Origin: Clostridiaceae bacterium | GTDB taxonomy: Bacteria; Bacillota; Clostridia; DSM-8532 | Assembly: GCA_012521105.1 (NCBI GenBank) | Contig: JAAYNA010000012.1 | Coordinates: forward strand, 1-44,001 | Direction of reading: 5' to 3' | DNA length: 44,001 bases | Shown here: positions 7,916 to 16,355 of the stretch, in pieces | How the letters are laid out: every line of letters begins with the position of its first letter | Numbering within the stretch: the first letter of the stretch is position 1 | Notes under the pieces: generated by a model | The model's input: only the letters and a program-made list of their open reading frames with translations | Told to the model about the DNA's origin: nothing | Database searches by the model: none | Translations under genes and position numbers: made by a program

Positions 7916-8220
7916 TTAAGTGGATAGCGTATATCTGTTTCACAGGAGCGTTTTTGTCTTTTTCGTTGGGGACCTTAGGGCTGTTCAGATTTCCCGATCC
8001 ATATACACGTATGCATGCTGTTAGCATAAGTGATACCCTGGGTGTGGGGTTAATTGTATGCGGATTGTTTATACTTAGCCCAAGCTGGATTCTTAGAATA
8101 AAACTGGCGGTAGTTTTATTTCTGTTCTGGATTCTTAATCCTACTATGTCGCATTTAGTGGCCAAAGCCGGTATTATACATGGGGTAAAACCTGTGAAAG
8201 GCAAAACTGGAAAGAGGTGA
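7912..8220 (+). CDS. mrpG: Mrp/MBH antiporter subunit MrpG
   Basis: 102 residues from ATG 7912, overlapping the mrpF stop in ATGA. Three hydrophobic helices. The MrpG signature is clear: GTLGLFRFPDPYTRMHAVS followed by DTLGVGLIVCG. The end is LVAKAGIIHGVKPVKGKTGK. MrpG/PhaG/MbhC is a small membrane subunit that works with MrpE and MrpF at one edge of the antiporter complex. The next gene begins 4 bases after its stop. Confidence 0.94.
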   Translation: MIKWIAYICFTGAFLSFSLGTLGLFRFPDPYTRMHAVSISDTLGVGLIVCGLFILSPSWILRIKLAVVLFLFWILNPTMSHLVAKAGIIHGVKPVKGKTGKR

Positions 8221-8224
8221 GGGT

Positions 8225-8476
8225 ATGAATTTTGCAGCTGCTGATTATTGGATCATGACCCTTTTACTTATCCTAATTGTGGCTTCTTTAGCAATGTATT
8301 TTATAAAGGATTTATTACATGCGATTATTGTATATGGTGCGTATAGTTTAACTATGGCTCTTATATGGCTGCAGATGAATACTCCTGATCTTGCCATTAC
8401 AGAAGCTGCTGCCGGGATATGCATGACTGTGTTCATGATGATAGTAATATTCCGTACAAGCCGGAAGGAGGAATAA
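8225..8476 (+). CDS. Small DUF4040/MbhD-type subunit (C-terminal MrpA segment as a separate gene)
   Basis: 83 residues from ATG 8225. Three hydrophobic helices, with the conserved acidic helix NTPDLAITEAAAGICMTVF. This corresponds to a DUF4040 domain that in Bacillus MrpA is fused behind the large NuoL-like part. In archaeal membrane-bound hydrogenases and in the split Mrp type it is a separate subunit (MbhD). In solved complexes such helices line a proton or ion path. Its being a stand-alone gene shows that this operon belongs to the split-MrpA type. Confidence 0.88.
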   Translation: MNFAAADYWIMTLLLILIVASLAMYFIKDLLHAIIVYGAYSLTMALIWLQMNTPDLAITEAAAGICMTVFMMIVIFRTSRKEE

Positions 8477-8478
8477 TT

Positions 8479-8772
8479 GTGAAGGTAAGAAATTTGCTGA
8501 TTTTAATTATAGCTGTGCTTGCCGCCTATGGAATGCTGCTTGCGGTGGCAGAGCTGCCTCCCTACGGCATGCCCGACAATCCAATCCACAACAGTGTTTC
8601 GGAGCGTTACATCAACGAGGCATTGGAAGAGACCGGTGCTTTAAACATGGTCACATCAATTGTGCTTGATTACCGGGCATACGATACTATGTTCGAGACA
8701 ATTGTACTTTTTACTGCAGCACTTGCTGTGGTTATTACCCTTAAAACTTCAGCAAGGGAGGGAAAGGGATAA
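8479..8772 (+). CDS. Small MbhE-type subunit (MrpA C-terminal/MrpB N-terminal segment)
   Basis: 97 residues from GTG 8479, which has GGAAGGAGG about 8 bases upstream. A longer frame starting inside the previous gene is rejected. One N-terminal helix (LLILIIAVLAAYGMLLA), a short outside segment with a conserved-looking ETGALNMVTSIVLDYRAYDT, and a second helix ETIVLFTAALAVVITL. The LDYRAYDT...E.tVLFTA pattern matches MbhE and the corresponding C-terminal part of MrpA. It sits 2 bases after the DUF4040 subunit, and its stop is immediately followed by the next ATG. Confidence 0.87.
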   Translation: MKVRNLLILIIAVLAAYGMLLAVAELPPYGMPDNPIHNSVSERYINEALEETGALNMVTSIVLDYRAYDTMFETIVLFTAALAVVITLKTSAREGKG

Positions 8773-9198
8773 ATGAGGGATTTTATATTAAAACAGGTGG
8801 CTTCGATAATTTTGCCCTTTGTCTGTATATATGGGTTTTATGTTATTCTCCATGGCGCTGTTTCGCCGGGAGGTTCTTTTGCCGGAGGCATTATAGTAGG
8901 GCTTAGTTTTATTGCTTTTTCTACCGTTTACGGCATTGAAAAGTGCCGTGCAAAACTGCCAGAGAAAGCTCTTGTCTGGACAGAGAGCTTTGGTACTCTC
9001 TGGTATGGAATAATGGGTATGGCAGGTATTATAAAGGGAGCTCCCTTTTTGGCAAATAAACTGGCAGGCATTGACGTTGGAGTGCCGGGAAAGCTTATAT
9101 CCGGGGGGCTTATTTCGTTTATAGGTATTGGCGTGGGTATCAGAGTAGCCAGTACAATAATAACTTTGTTCTTTACTATGATGGAGGAAGAGTTGTGA
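8773..9198 (+). CDS. mrpB: Mrp/MBH antiporter subunit MrpB
   Basis: 141 residues from ATG 8773, directly abutting the previous stop. Four hydrophobic helices. The MnhB-domain signature is present: YVILHGAVSPGGSFAGGIIV, then a long loop, then KLISGGLISFIGIGVGIRV. MrpB is a membrane subunit of the cation/proton antiporter. The gene overlaps mrpC by 4 bases (GTGA), continuing the tight translational coupling of this operon. Confidence 0.93.
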   Translation: MRDFILKQVASIILPFVCIYGFYVILHGAVSPGGSFAGGIIVGLSFIAFSTVYGIEKCRAKLPEKALVWTESFGTLWYGIMGMAGIIKGAPFLANKLAGIDVGVPGKLISGGLISFIGIGVGIRVASTIITLFFTMMEEEL

Positions 9199-9578
9199 AA
9201 ATATTATTAGAAAAACTGATCATTAACTATCCATATTTTGCTGCTGTGATTTTATTTATTATTGGAGCTCTTACAGTGTTAACCCGATCAAATCTGTTCA
9301 AGAAGCTGATTGGCATTAATATAATGGAAAGCGGTATTTTTCTTATGTTTGTTGCTGCAGGCAATATAAGGGGAGGAGCGGTACCAATTTTAGAGGAAGG
9401 CAGTTCCAGGTCTGTTTATATCAACCCGCTGCCGTCAGCGTTAATGCTTACCGGTATAGTTGTCAGTGTAAGTGTAACTGCTTTTGCATTGGCGCTTATT
9501 CTTCGGCTATACAAGGAATATGGTACCACTGATGCCCGGCGGATAGCAGAAATAAGAAGCGGGGTGCTAAAAAAATGA
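9195..9578 (+). CDS. mrpC: Mrp/MBH antiporter subunit MrpC (NuoK-like)
   Basis: 127 residues from GTG 9195. Three membrane helices as in NuoK: YFAAVILFIIGALTVLTR, then KKLIGINIMESGIFLMFVAA with its conserved glutamate, then a third helix LMLTGIVVSVSVTAFALALI. The motif INPLPSALMLTGIVV is characteristic of MrpC/MnhC. The insertion RGGAVPILEEGSSRSVY lies on the outer side between helices two and three. It shares ATGA with the next gene, mrpD. Confidence 0.94.
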   Translation: MKILLEKLIINYPYFAAVILFIIGALTVLTRSNLFKKLIGINIMESGIFLMFVAAGNIRGGAVPILEEGSSRSVYINPLPSALMLTGIVVSVSVTAFALALILRLYKEYGTTDARRIAEIRSGVLKK

Positions 9579-11071
9579 TGACAGTGATAACAGATAACCT
9601 ACCGGTATTTGTCGTTATTGCTCCTCTTTTCGTTGCCTTTATACTTCCAACATTTGCCCGAAGGCTGAGGTTGGTGGAGGGACTGGTTATCATTGCCAAT
9701 ACCTTATGGATTGCAGGTGCAGCATATTTGGCATCCATTGTTCTTTCACAGAATGGTATTCCAATTACCTATGCCCTCGGTGGCTGGCAGGCTCCATGGG
9801 GTATAGAGTTAAAGGCGGGAAGTCTTGGTGCCTTATTTATACTGATCATTGCAGGTGTCAGCTTGATGGTGTCTTTTTTTGCCAGAAACAATCTCACAGA
9901 AGAGGTGGGCAGTTATGAGCGGGTAGCCCGGTTCTACGTTCTTATTCTGCTTTTAGGTGGTGCTTTGGCGGGAATGGCGGTAACAAACGACCTTTTTAAT
10001 GTCTATGTCCTTGTTGAAATAGCAACCCTGAGCTGCTGTGGTATGGTGAGTGCCCGAAAACATGCCCGTGCTGCTGAAGCTGCCTTTACATACCTGATCT
10101 TGGCTACTTTAGGCTCTATCCTCGTGATGGGTGGGATTGGTTTTATTTACATAATTACCGGACACCTGAATATGGCCTTCGCCTCTCAGGAACTGGGCAG
10201 AGTCTGGCAGAACAGCCCCCATGTGGTATGGATGGCGTTCAGCTTTTTTCTGGTTGGTTTTGGAGTTAAGGCGGCTGTTTTTCCATTGCATGTTTGGCTG
10301 CCCGATGCACATTCCACTGCTCCTGCTCCGGCCAGTGCAATTTTATCAGGACTCGCTGTTAAAGGCTATCTGATTTGTCTTTTGAAGATTTTATACAATG
10401 TATTTGGGCAGACATTGATGCAACAGTATGCTGTGCAAAGGATACTTGTAATTGTCGGCACATTAACGATAATGGCCGGTTCCATATTGGCTTTGACACA
10501 GGATGAGCTTAAACGCAGACTTGCTTTTTCTACTGTTGCACAGGTAGGATATATTTTCTTTGGTTTTAGTCTTATAAATACAAAAGGTTTGTCGGGCGCA
10601 TTATTTTACCTGGTCAGCCACGCAGTGATTAAATCAACGCTGTTTTTAGCAGCAGGCGCAATGATTTCTGCAACGGGGGAGGGAAAAATCAGCGGCCTGG
10701 CAGGTATCGGCCGTAAAATGCCCATAACTGTGGCGGCATTTACAGTGGCAAGTCTGGGCCTTATAGGCATACCGCTGTTTTCGGGTTTTATAGGAAAATG
10801 GTATTTACTCCTTGGAAGCATGGAGGCAGGGAGCGTAATCCCGGCAGTTGTGATAATTGCAGGCAGTGTGCTTTGTGCTGCTTACCTTCTTCCGGTTATT
10901 CGGGTGGCTTACTTCGAACCGACACCGGAGGTTGATGTTAAGGATCCTGGTCTTTCACAAAAGGTTGCCTTAATTGTGCTGGCAGCGGCTGTGGTGATTT
11001 TGGGAATTTTGCCGGGACCTTTCATGGAGTTGGCTAATATGGCAGCTACTGAATTATTGGTACTCAAATAG
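9575..11071 (+). CDS. mrpD: Mrp/MBH antiporter subunit MrpD (NuoM/N-like)
   Basis: 498 residues from ATG 9575, overlapping the mrpC stop. About 14 membrane helices. Residues essential in this superfamily are present: Glu148 in NVYVLVEIATLSCCG (helix 5) and Lys232 in GFGVKAAVFPLHVWLPDAHS (helix 7). The following SAILSGLAVKGYLICL carries the helix-8 lysine region. MrpD is one of the ion-translocating antiporter subunits, related to complex I NuoM/NuoN. It is the first of three such large subunits in a row here. Confidence 0.92.
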   Translation: MMTVITDNLPVFVVIAPLFVAFILPTFARRLRLVEGLVIIANTLWIAGAAYLASIVLSQNGIPITYALGGWQAPWGIELKAGSLGALFILIIAGVSLMVSFFARNNLTEEVGSYERVARFYVLILLLGGALAGMAVTNDLFNVYVLVEIATLSCCGMVSARKHARAAEAAFTYLILATLGSILVMGGIGFIYIITGHLNMAFASQELGRVWQNSPHVVWMAFSFFLVGFGVKAAVFPLHVWLPDAHSTAPAPASAILSGLAVKGYLICLLKILYNVFGQTLMQQYAVQRILVIVGTLTIMAGSILALTQDELKRRLAFSTVAQVGYIFFGFSLINTKGLSGALFYLVSHAVIKSTLFLAAGAMISATGEGKISGLAGIGRKMPITVAAFTVASLGLIGIPLFSGFIGKWYLLLGSMEAGSVIPAVVIIAGSVLCAAYLLPVIRVAYFEPTPEVDVKDPGLSQKVALIVLAAAVVILGILPGPFMELANMAATELLVLK

Positions 11072-11095
11072 GGGTAGGGGAGGGGAGTTGGGACA

Positions 11096-12538
11096 GTGCC
11101 TGATCTTATTTTTGCTTTATTAAGCGGAGTGGTTGGTAGTCTGATTATTGCGGTGATACCACAGGTTAGAAACCGTCTTAGAAACTTTGCTGTTTTGTTT
11201 TTCTGTGCAGCCGGTACTTTTTTCAGTTGGCGGGTTGCTATAGCTGTATTTGCAGGAGAAAGCGCCGAAATATCAGGTGAGATTGGAGGATTTCCCTTTG
11301 TTCTCAGCCCTGATCCATTAGGAGCAGTTTTTGGACTGATTGCTTCAACGCTCTGGCTTTTTGCTGCTGTATATTCTTTTGGATACATGGCAGGTAAGAA
11401 TAGACAGCGAAGCTATTTCACCTTTTTTCTTCTGGCTTTAAGTGCGACTCTCGGAGTGGCTTTTTCAGGTAACCTGATAGCATTGTATCTGTTTTATGAA
11501 CTGCTTACCTTTGCCACATATCCTTTAGTCATTCATGAACGCAGTGCCGAAGCTATGAAAGCAGGAAAAAGATATATTCTGTACAGTCTTTCGGGTGCAG
11601 GAGCAATTTTGATTGCAATTGTGGTAACGTATAGCCTGACAGGAAATGTTGATTTTTCCGGTGAACCAATATTAGCCGGTCATCGAAGTTCGGGATTAAA
11701 CTTTCTGCTAATTCTTTTTATTATTGGATTTGGCGTTAAAGCAGCTATAATGCCCTTACACCGATGGCTGCCTGCGGCGATGGTTGCTCCGACACCGGTG
11801 AGTGCCTTGCTTCATGCAGTAGCGGTAGTATATTCAGGTGCCTATGGAATTTTACGTGTTGTGTATTCGGTGTTCGGACAGGAACTTATGAGGACGCTGA
11901 GTTTTAGATATATTTTTTCCTGGGTTATTGCTTTCACTATTCTGGCAGGAGTGATTATTGCCACAAGGCAGGATATTATGAAGCTTCGCCTGGCTTATCA
12001 GACTGTAAGCCACCTTTCATATATTCTGTTGGGTGCCTTTACACTTCAGCCATGGGGTTTAGCTGGAGCTGTGATGCATATGATCAGCTATTCCATGCTA
12101 AAAATTACCCTGTTCTTTTGTGCAGGGATTATTTCGGAACACTCTGGCAAAACCAGGGTCAGCAGCATGGGTGGTATAGGCAGGCAGTTTCCGGAAACTA
12201 TGGCGGCCTTCGGCGTTGCTACCCTTGGAATGATTGGAATGCTGCCTTTGAATACCTTCTGGGGCAAATACTATTTAATGAAGGGAAGTGTTGCAGCGGG
12301 AATGTGGCCTTTCGCACTGGTATTAACGGGTAGTGGAATTATTAATGCTGTCTGTTTTATTCCCGTTGTTGTTAATGCCTTTCGTGGAGAAAAAGCTCAC
12401 ACAAACTCCGGGCAGAAAACCGGGGTTGCCCTTATGCTTGCCCCAACACTTATTTTGGTTGTAATTGCACTTTTTACAGGGCTTTGGCCGGGAATGGTCT
12501 GGCCGGCAGTTCAGGCTGTTGTTAACTGGTATTTTTAG
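11096..12538 (+). CDS. Second MrpD/NuoN-like antiporter subunit
   Basis: 480 residues from GTG 11096, with GGGGAGG upstream. Multi-spanning membrane protein of the NuoL/M/N superfamily. Glu135 in YLFYELLTFATYPLV and Lys215 in GFGVKAAIMPLHRWLPAAM are retained, so it should be competent for ion translocation. Later: PTPVSALLHAVAVVYSGAYG and RLAYQTVSHLSYILLG. It is clearly paralogous to the upstream mrpD but diverged. Family knowledge: split-type Mrp and MBH-like operons of thermophilic bacteria and archaea carry extra MrpD-type genes. Bacillus-type Mrp has only MrpA and MrpD. Confidence 0.88.
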   Translation: MPDLIFALLSGVVGSLIIAVIPQVRNRLRNFAVLFFCAAGTFFSWRVAIAVFAGESAEISGEIGGFPFVLSPDPLGAVFGLIASTLWLFAAVYSFGYMAGKNRQRSYFTFFLLALSATLGVAFSGNLIALYLFYELLTFATYPLVIHERSAEAMKAGKRYILYSLSGAGAILIAIVVTYSLTGNVDFSGEPILAGHRSSGLNFLLILFIIGFGVKAAIMPLHRWLPAAMVAPTPVSALLHAVAVVYSGAYGILRVVYSVFGQELMRTLSFRYIFSWVIAFTILAGVIIATRQDIMKLRLAYQTVSHLSYILLGAFTLQPWGLAGAVMHMISYSMLKITLFFCAGIISEHSGKTRVSSMGGIGRQFPETMAAFGVATLGMIGMLPLNTFWGKYYLMKGSVAAGMWPFALVLTGSGIINAVCFIPVVVNAFRGEKAHTNSGQKTGVALMLAPTLILVVIALFTGLWPGMVWPAVQAVVNWYF

Positions 12539-12555
12539 AGAAGGGAGATACTTTT

Positions 12556-14484
12556 ATGTTATTTGTAATTCTTCCGGTTATTCCCCTGATAGGAGTACTT
12601 TTGCTGTTATTAAAACGAAACAGGGCTATTAATTTACCCTTTGTTGCAGGTATTACGGTTCTTGTACTGGGAAGCCTGGGTCTTAAGAGCGTTTTTGCGG
12701 GAAATGGATTAACATTCAGATTACCGCTTCCGGGCCCGTTTCAGCCAACTTTTCAGGCTGATCCGCTATCTGCCATATTAGTTATTTTAACTGCTTTTCT
12801 TTTTTTCGTGGTCTCTGTATATACACCGAAATATATGAAACATGAAGGCGGGATAAAGGGATTTGAAGCCTGTATGCTACTGACTTTTTCTGCTGTTTTA
12901 GGAGTTTTTACGGCTGGTGATTTAGTAACCATGCTTCTTTTCTTTGAACTTATGACCATTACCTCCTGTTTCTGGGTTATTCACAGATGGAATGAAGAGG
13001 CAATTAGAGCAGTTTTTTTCTATTTGTTCTTCAGTATCATTGGTGGACTGTTCTTAGGCTTGGGAATTGTGATGATGGGGGCAGCAACAGATGTTCTGCC
13101 TGCTGTTGGTGGGGGAGTTGTTATTCCTTCGGATTCTAAAAAGTTTGTCCTTAGCATGGTACTTTTAGTAGCGGGCTTTGGAATAAAGGCAGGCATGGTG
13201 CCTCTGCATCTTTGGCTGCCCCATGCCCACTCGGCAGCACCTGCACCCGGCAGCGCACTATTATCGGGGCTGCTTATTAAGGTCGGAGCATATGGCCTGA
13301 TAAGGGTGGGCGAGTTTGCTGGCTGGGGCATCAGAATGGAAAGTGAATTAAACCGGATGGGACCGGTTCTTTCAGTTTTAGGTGTTTGCACAATGGTGGC
13401 CGGTGTAACTGCAGCATTATTACAGAGTGATGCCAAGCGTCTTTTAGCATACCATAGTGTCAGCCAGATGGGCTACATTATTCTAAGTTTGGGTATTGCT
13501 GTTTTTATGGGCGCGGATGGAGGTCTTGCCCTTACAGGTGCTGTTTATCATATTGTTAATCATGCTCTGTTCAAAGCTGCGCTGTTTTTAGGTGTTGGTG
13601 TTATTTATATTCATACAAATGAAACTAATTTGTATAAACTCGGTGGTCTTTGGCGCCATTTCCCGGTTACAGCCGCACTCATGTTACCTGCTGTTCTGGG
13701 GATAGCCGGTGCACCGGGCTTTAATGGCTACGCCAGTAAGACTATGATGCATCACGCTGTCAGTGCTGCTGCGAAAACGGGCACAGGATGGATGTTATGG
13801 GTGGAACGGTTGTTTACTATGGTGGGTGTAGGCACAGCCGCATCTTTTACCAAGTTGTATTACCTGATGTTTCTTGGAAAGCCCGCCGGAATTAAGGTGG
13901 CAAAAAACAGAGCTCACAGCCTGCAAATAGCCATGGGTTTATTAGCAGTTGTTATGATTGCAATTGGAGTTGTACCACAGTTATTTCCTGATATTGCAGC
14001 AATACCGGCTGTACAGGCATTAGGTATGGAGAATGCTTCTAATACCTTAGCCGGCATATCATTCTGGAATTTTAGTGATATCTTCAGCATGCTCATTACC
14101 TTAATTCTAGGCATGCTGGTATGCTGGATTGGTCTTAAAAGCGGAGTATTTCACCGGCAGCCCCCTTCCTGGTTGACACTGGAAGGGTTGGGAAAGCTGG
14201 CAGGTCAGGGGATTTTGGCTCTGTCGAACAAGGCGGCAGAGTTGTACGGCTCTGTGGTAAAATGTATCCGCAATTCAGGCAGTATGATGATTCGTCGTAT
14301 ATACTCTGTCTTAGGTAAATTCGGGCAAAACAGAAATAGCACCACCGGTGGGGTTACGCTGTCATGGATTAGCGCTGATACTGCACTTATAATTATCGCA
14401 TTAGCCTTCCTTATTGTATGGTATACCCTTATTAATCCCGGTTTGTCCGAACAGAGGCTAATCTATATGTGGATTGATAATTAG
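12556..14484 (+). CDS. Third, long antiporter subunit (MrpA N-terminal/NuoL-like)
   Basis: 642 residues from ATG 12556, with AGAAGGGAG upstream. NuoL/M/N superfamily core: QADPLSAILVILTAFLFFVV, Glu131 in LLFFELMTITSCFWVIH, Lys211 in GFGIKAGMVPLHLWLPHAHS, RLLAYHSVSQMGYIILSLG and HIVNHALFKAALFLGVGVIY. It is about 150 residues longer than the two preceding subunits. The C-terminal part has additional helices (SMLITLILGMLVCWIGL; the last one near TALIIIALAFLIVWYTL), reminiscent of the long lateral extension of NuoL/MrpA. It probably takes the place of the large N-terminal MrpA portion. Last gene of the operon. No clear terminator was seen before proS. Confidence 0.87.
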   Translation: MLFVILPVIPLIGVLLLLLKRNRAINLPFVAGITVLVLGSLGLKSVFAGNGLTFRLPLPGPFQPTFQADPLSAILVILTAFLFFVVSVYTPKYMKHEGGIKGFEACMLLTFSAVLGVFTAGDLVTMLLFFELMTITSCFWVIHRWNEEAIRAVFFYLFFSIIGGLFLGLGIVMMGAATDVLPAVGGGVVIPSDSKKFVLSMVLLVAGFGIKAGMVPLHLWLPHAHSAAPAPGSALLSGLLIKVGAYGLIRVGEFAGWGIRMESELNRMGPVLSVLGVCTMVAGVTAALLQSDAKRLLAYHSVSQMGYIILSLGIAVFMGADGGLALTGAVYHIVNHALFKAALFLGVGVIYIHTNETNLYKLGGLWRHFPVTAALMLPAVLGIAGAPGFNGYASKTMMHHAVSAAAKTGTGWMLWVERLFTMVGVGTAASFTKLYYLMFLGKPAGIKVAKNRAHSLQIAMGLLAVVMIAIGVVPQLFPDIAAIPAVQALGMENASNTLAGISFWNFSDIFSMLITLILGMLVCWIGLKSGVFHRQPPSWLTLEGLGKLAGQGILALSNKAAELYGSVVKCIRNSGSMMIRRIYSVLGKFGQNRNSTTGGVTLSWISADTALIIIALAFLIVWYTLINPGLSEQRLIYMWIDN

Positions 14485-14581
14485 CCGGTTATGTAAAAAA
14501 TACAGTAGCTATCAAAAAAACTATGGTATTATGGAATAAATACGAATGCCCTGCAGAACCCTTTGAAAGGATTGGTGTTGA

Positions 14582-16279
14582 ATGTTAATAAGAAACTTAC
14601 TGGGAGAAAGAATGAAAGAAAAACCCGGTGATGCCTCCCTTATAAGCCATATATACCTGCTTAGAGGTGGTTATATACGTCAGGTTTCCAATGGCATATA
14701 TTCAATGCTTCTGCCTGCAAAAAGAGTTGCTTCAAAAATTGAGAATATTATTCGTGAAGAAATGGACGCAATAGGTGGCCAGGAAGTTTTATTTCCGGTT
14801 GTACTGCCTGCTGATTTACTGAAAGAATCAGGGCGGTATGACAGTATAGGCAGTGAATTGGTGCGCTTTCAGGATCGGACCGGTCATGACATGGTTCTTG
14901 GTATGACCCATGAAGAGGCTGCTGTTCATTTGGCAAGGAACGAAGCTTTATCATATACTAAATACCCTTTTATGATATATCAGATACAAACAAAATTCAG
15001 AGATGAACCCCGGTCAAGGGGCGGTCTTATTCGTGTCAGAGAGTTTACTATGAAAGACGCATATTCTTTTCACACATCACACGATGAGCTGAAGGAATAC
15101 TACGATAGGGTTTTGGAGGCATACCATAGAATTTTTGAGAGAGTAGGTCTTTCCCAGGTCATATCGGTGCGTTCAGACTCTGGTATGATGGGTGGTGATG
15201 TAGCACATGAGTTTATGCTGCTGACCAATGCCGGAGAAGACACAATTGTTCTATGCGAAAAATGCGGTTACAAGGCTAATATGGAAGTTGCCGTATCAAA
15301 TGTACCTTGTAGTACAGACAAAGAACAGCCACTTGAAGAGGTATATACTCCGGACATAAAGGATATAGATTCCCTTGCCGCATATTTGAACATACCTGCA
15401 AGCAAAACAATGAAAGCAACTGTTTTCTCAGTTGAAAACTCATCCAGGCCCCTGATTGTTTTTATACGTGGTGATTTGCAGGTAAACGAGGCAAAACTGA
15501 GGAAAGTTGTTAAATCTGACATTGCACCTTTCACAGCTTATGACGCAACTGATTTAAATTTTGGCTTTATTGGTGCTGTTGGATTGGACAAAAACAAGGT
15601 GGATGTACTGTTTGATTCATCCCTCAGGGGAGAAAACAATACTGTCTGCGGTGCAAATAAAGTTAACTATCACTTAAAAGGAGTAAGTATCAGCAGGGAC
15701 ATAAAGGATGCTGTTTTTGTTGATGTTGCCAAGGTTAATGAGAATGATTTGTGTATTCATTGCGGGGGTAAACTGTCACTTAGAAGGGGTATTGAGGTAG
15801 GGAATATATTTCAGCTGGGTACAAAATATACCGAGAGTATGAACATGACATATATTGATAAGGACGGCGAAAGGAAACACCCCGTAATGGGTTGTTATGG
15901 CATTGGCGTAGGAAGGCTTATTGGCTGTATTATTGAAGCACACCATGATGATTTTGGACCCATTTGGCCAAAGACAGTTGCACCGTGGCAGATTCATATC
16001 TGTATGCTGAATGGCAATATTGAAGAGGTAAATAAGGCTGGACAGGGTTTATATGATAAACTTGGCAGAAAGTTTGAAGTTATTTTTGATGACAGAAATG
16101 CAGCAGCGGGCATTCAATTTGCCGATGCCGATCTTTTGGGCGTACCTGTAAGGATTATAGTAAGTAAACGCAATGTTGAAAAAGGCGAAGTTGAGATTGT
16201 TACCCGCGATAAAAAAACAAAAATGGCTGTACCCATTGACCACGTGGAAAGCAGGGTCAAAGAACTGCTAAGTGAATAA
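14582..16279 (+). CDS. proS: Prolyl-tRNA synthetase, bacterial type with editing domain
   Basis: 565 residues from ATG 14582. Cytoplasmic class II synthetase that charges tRNA-Pro with proline. Motif 1 region: GGYIRQVSNGIYSMLLP. Motif 2: FRDEPRSRGGLIRVREFTMK (residues 139-158). Motif 3: MGCYGIGVGRLIGCII (436-451). Between motifs 2 and 3 (about 230-390) lies the YbaK-type insertion that removes mischarged alanine. It is followed by an anticodon-binding domain to VKELLSE. Full length for the family. It follows the antiporter operon by 97 bases; no T-box leader is visible in that gap. Confidence 0.95.
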   Translation: MLIRNLLGERMKEKPGDASLISHIYLLRGGYIRQVSNGIYSMLLPAKRVASKIENIIREEMDAIGGQEVLFPVVLPADLLKESGRYDSIGSELVRFQDRTGHDMVLGMTHEEAAVHLARNEALSYTKYPFMIYQIQTKFRDEPRSRGGLIRVREFTMKDAYSFHTSHDELKEYYDRVLEAYHRIFERVGLSQVISVRSDSGMMGGDVAHEFMLLTNAGEDTIVLCEKCGYKANMEVAVSNVPCSTDKEQPLEEVYTPDIKDIDSLAAYLNIPASKTMKATVFSVENSSRPLIVFIRGDLQVNEAKLRKVVKSDIAPFTAYDATDLNFGFIGAVGLDKNKVDVLFDSSLRGENNTVCGANKVNYHLKGVSISRDIKDAVFVDVAKVNENDLCIHCGGKLSLRRGIEVGNIFQLGTKYTESMNMTYIDKDGERKHPVMGCYGIGVGRLIGCIIEAHHDDFGPIWPKTVAPWQIHICMLNGNIEEVNKAGQGLYDKLGRKFEVIFDDRNAAAGIQFADADLLGVPVRIIVSKRNVEKGEVEIVTRDKKTKMAVPIDHVESRVKELLSE

Positions 16280-16294
16280 AAAAGTTTTGAAAAC

Positions 16295-16323
16295 TTGTTT
16301 TGTTCCCCGGCATCATTTATAAT
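16295..16323 (+). promoter_or_regulatory. Sigma-A promoter of two-component system 1
   Basis: TTGTTT (16295-16300), a 17-base spacer, then TATAAT (16318-16323), 32 bases before the response regulator start. The position between proS and the regulator gene supports a separate transcription unit. Confidence 0.6.
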
Positions 16324-16355
16324 AGTTTAGAATATTAAAAGAATTCAGGAGAGCT

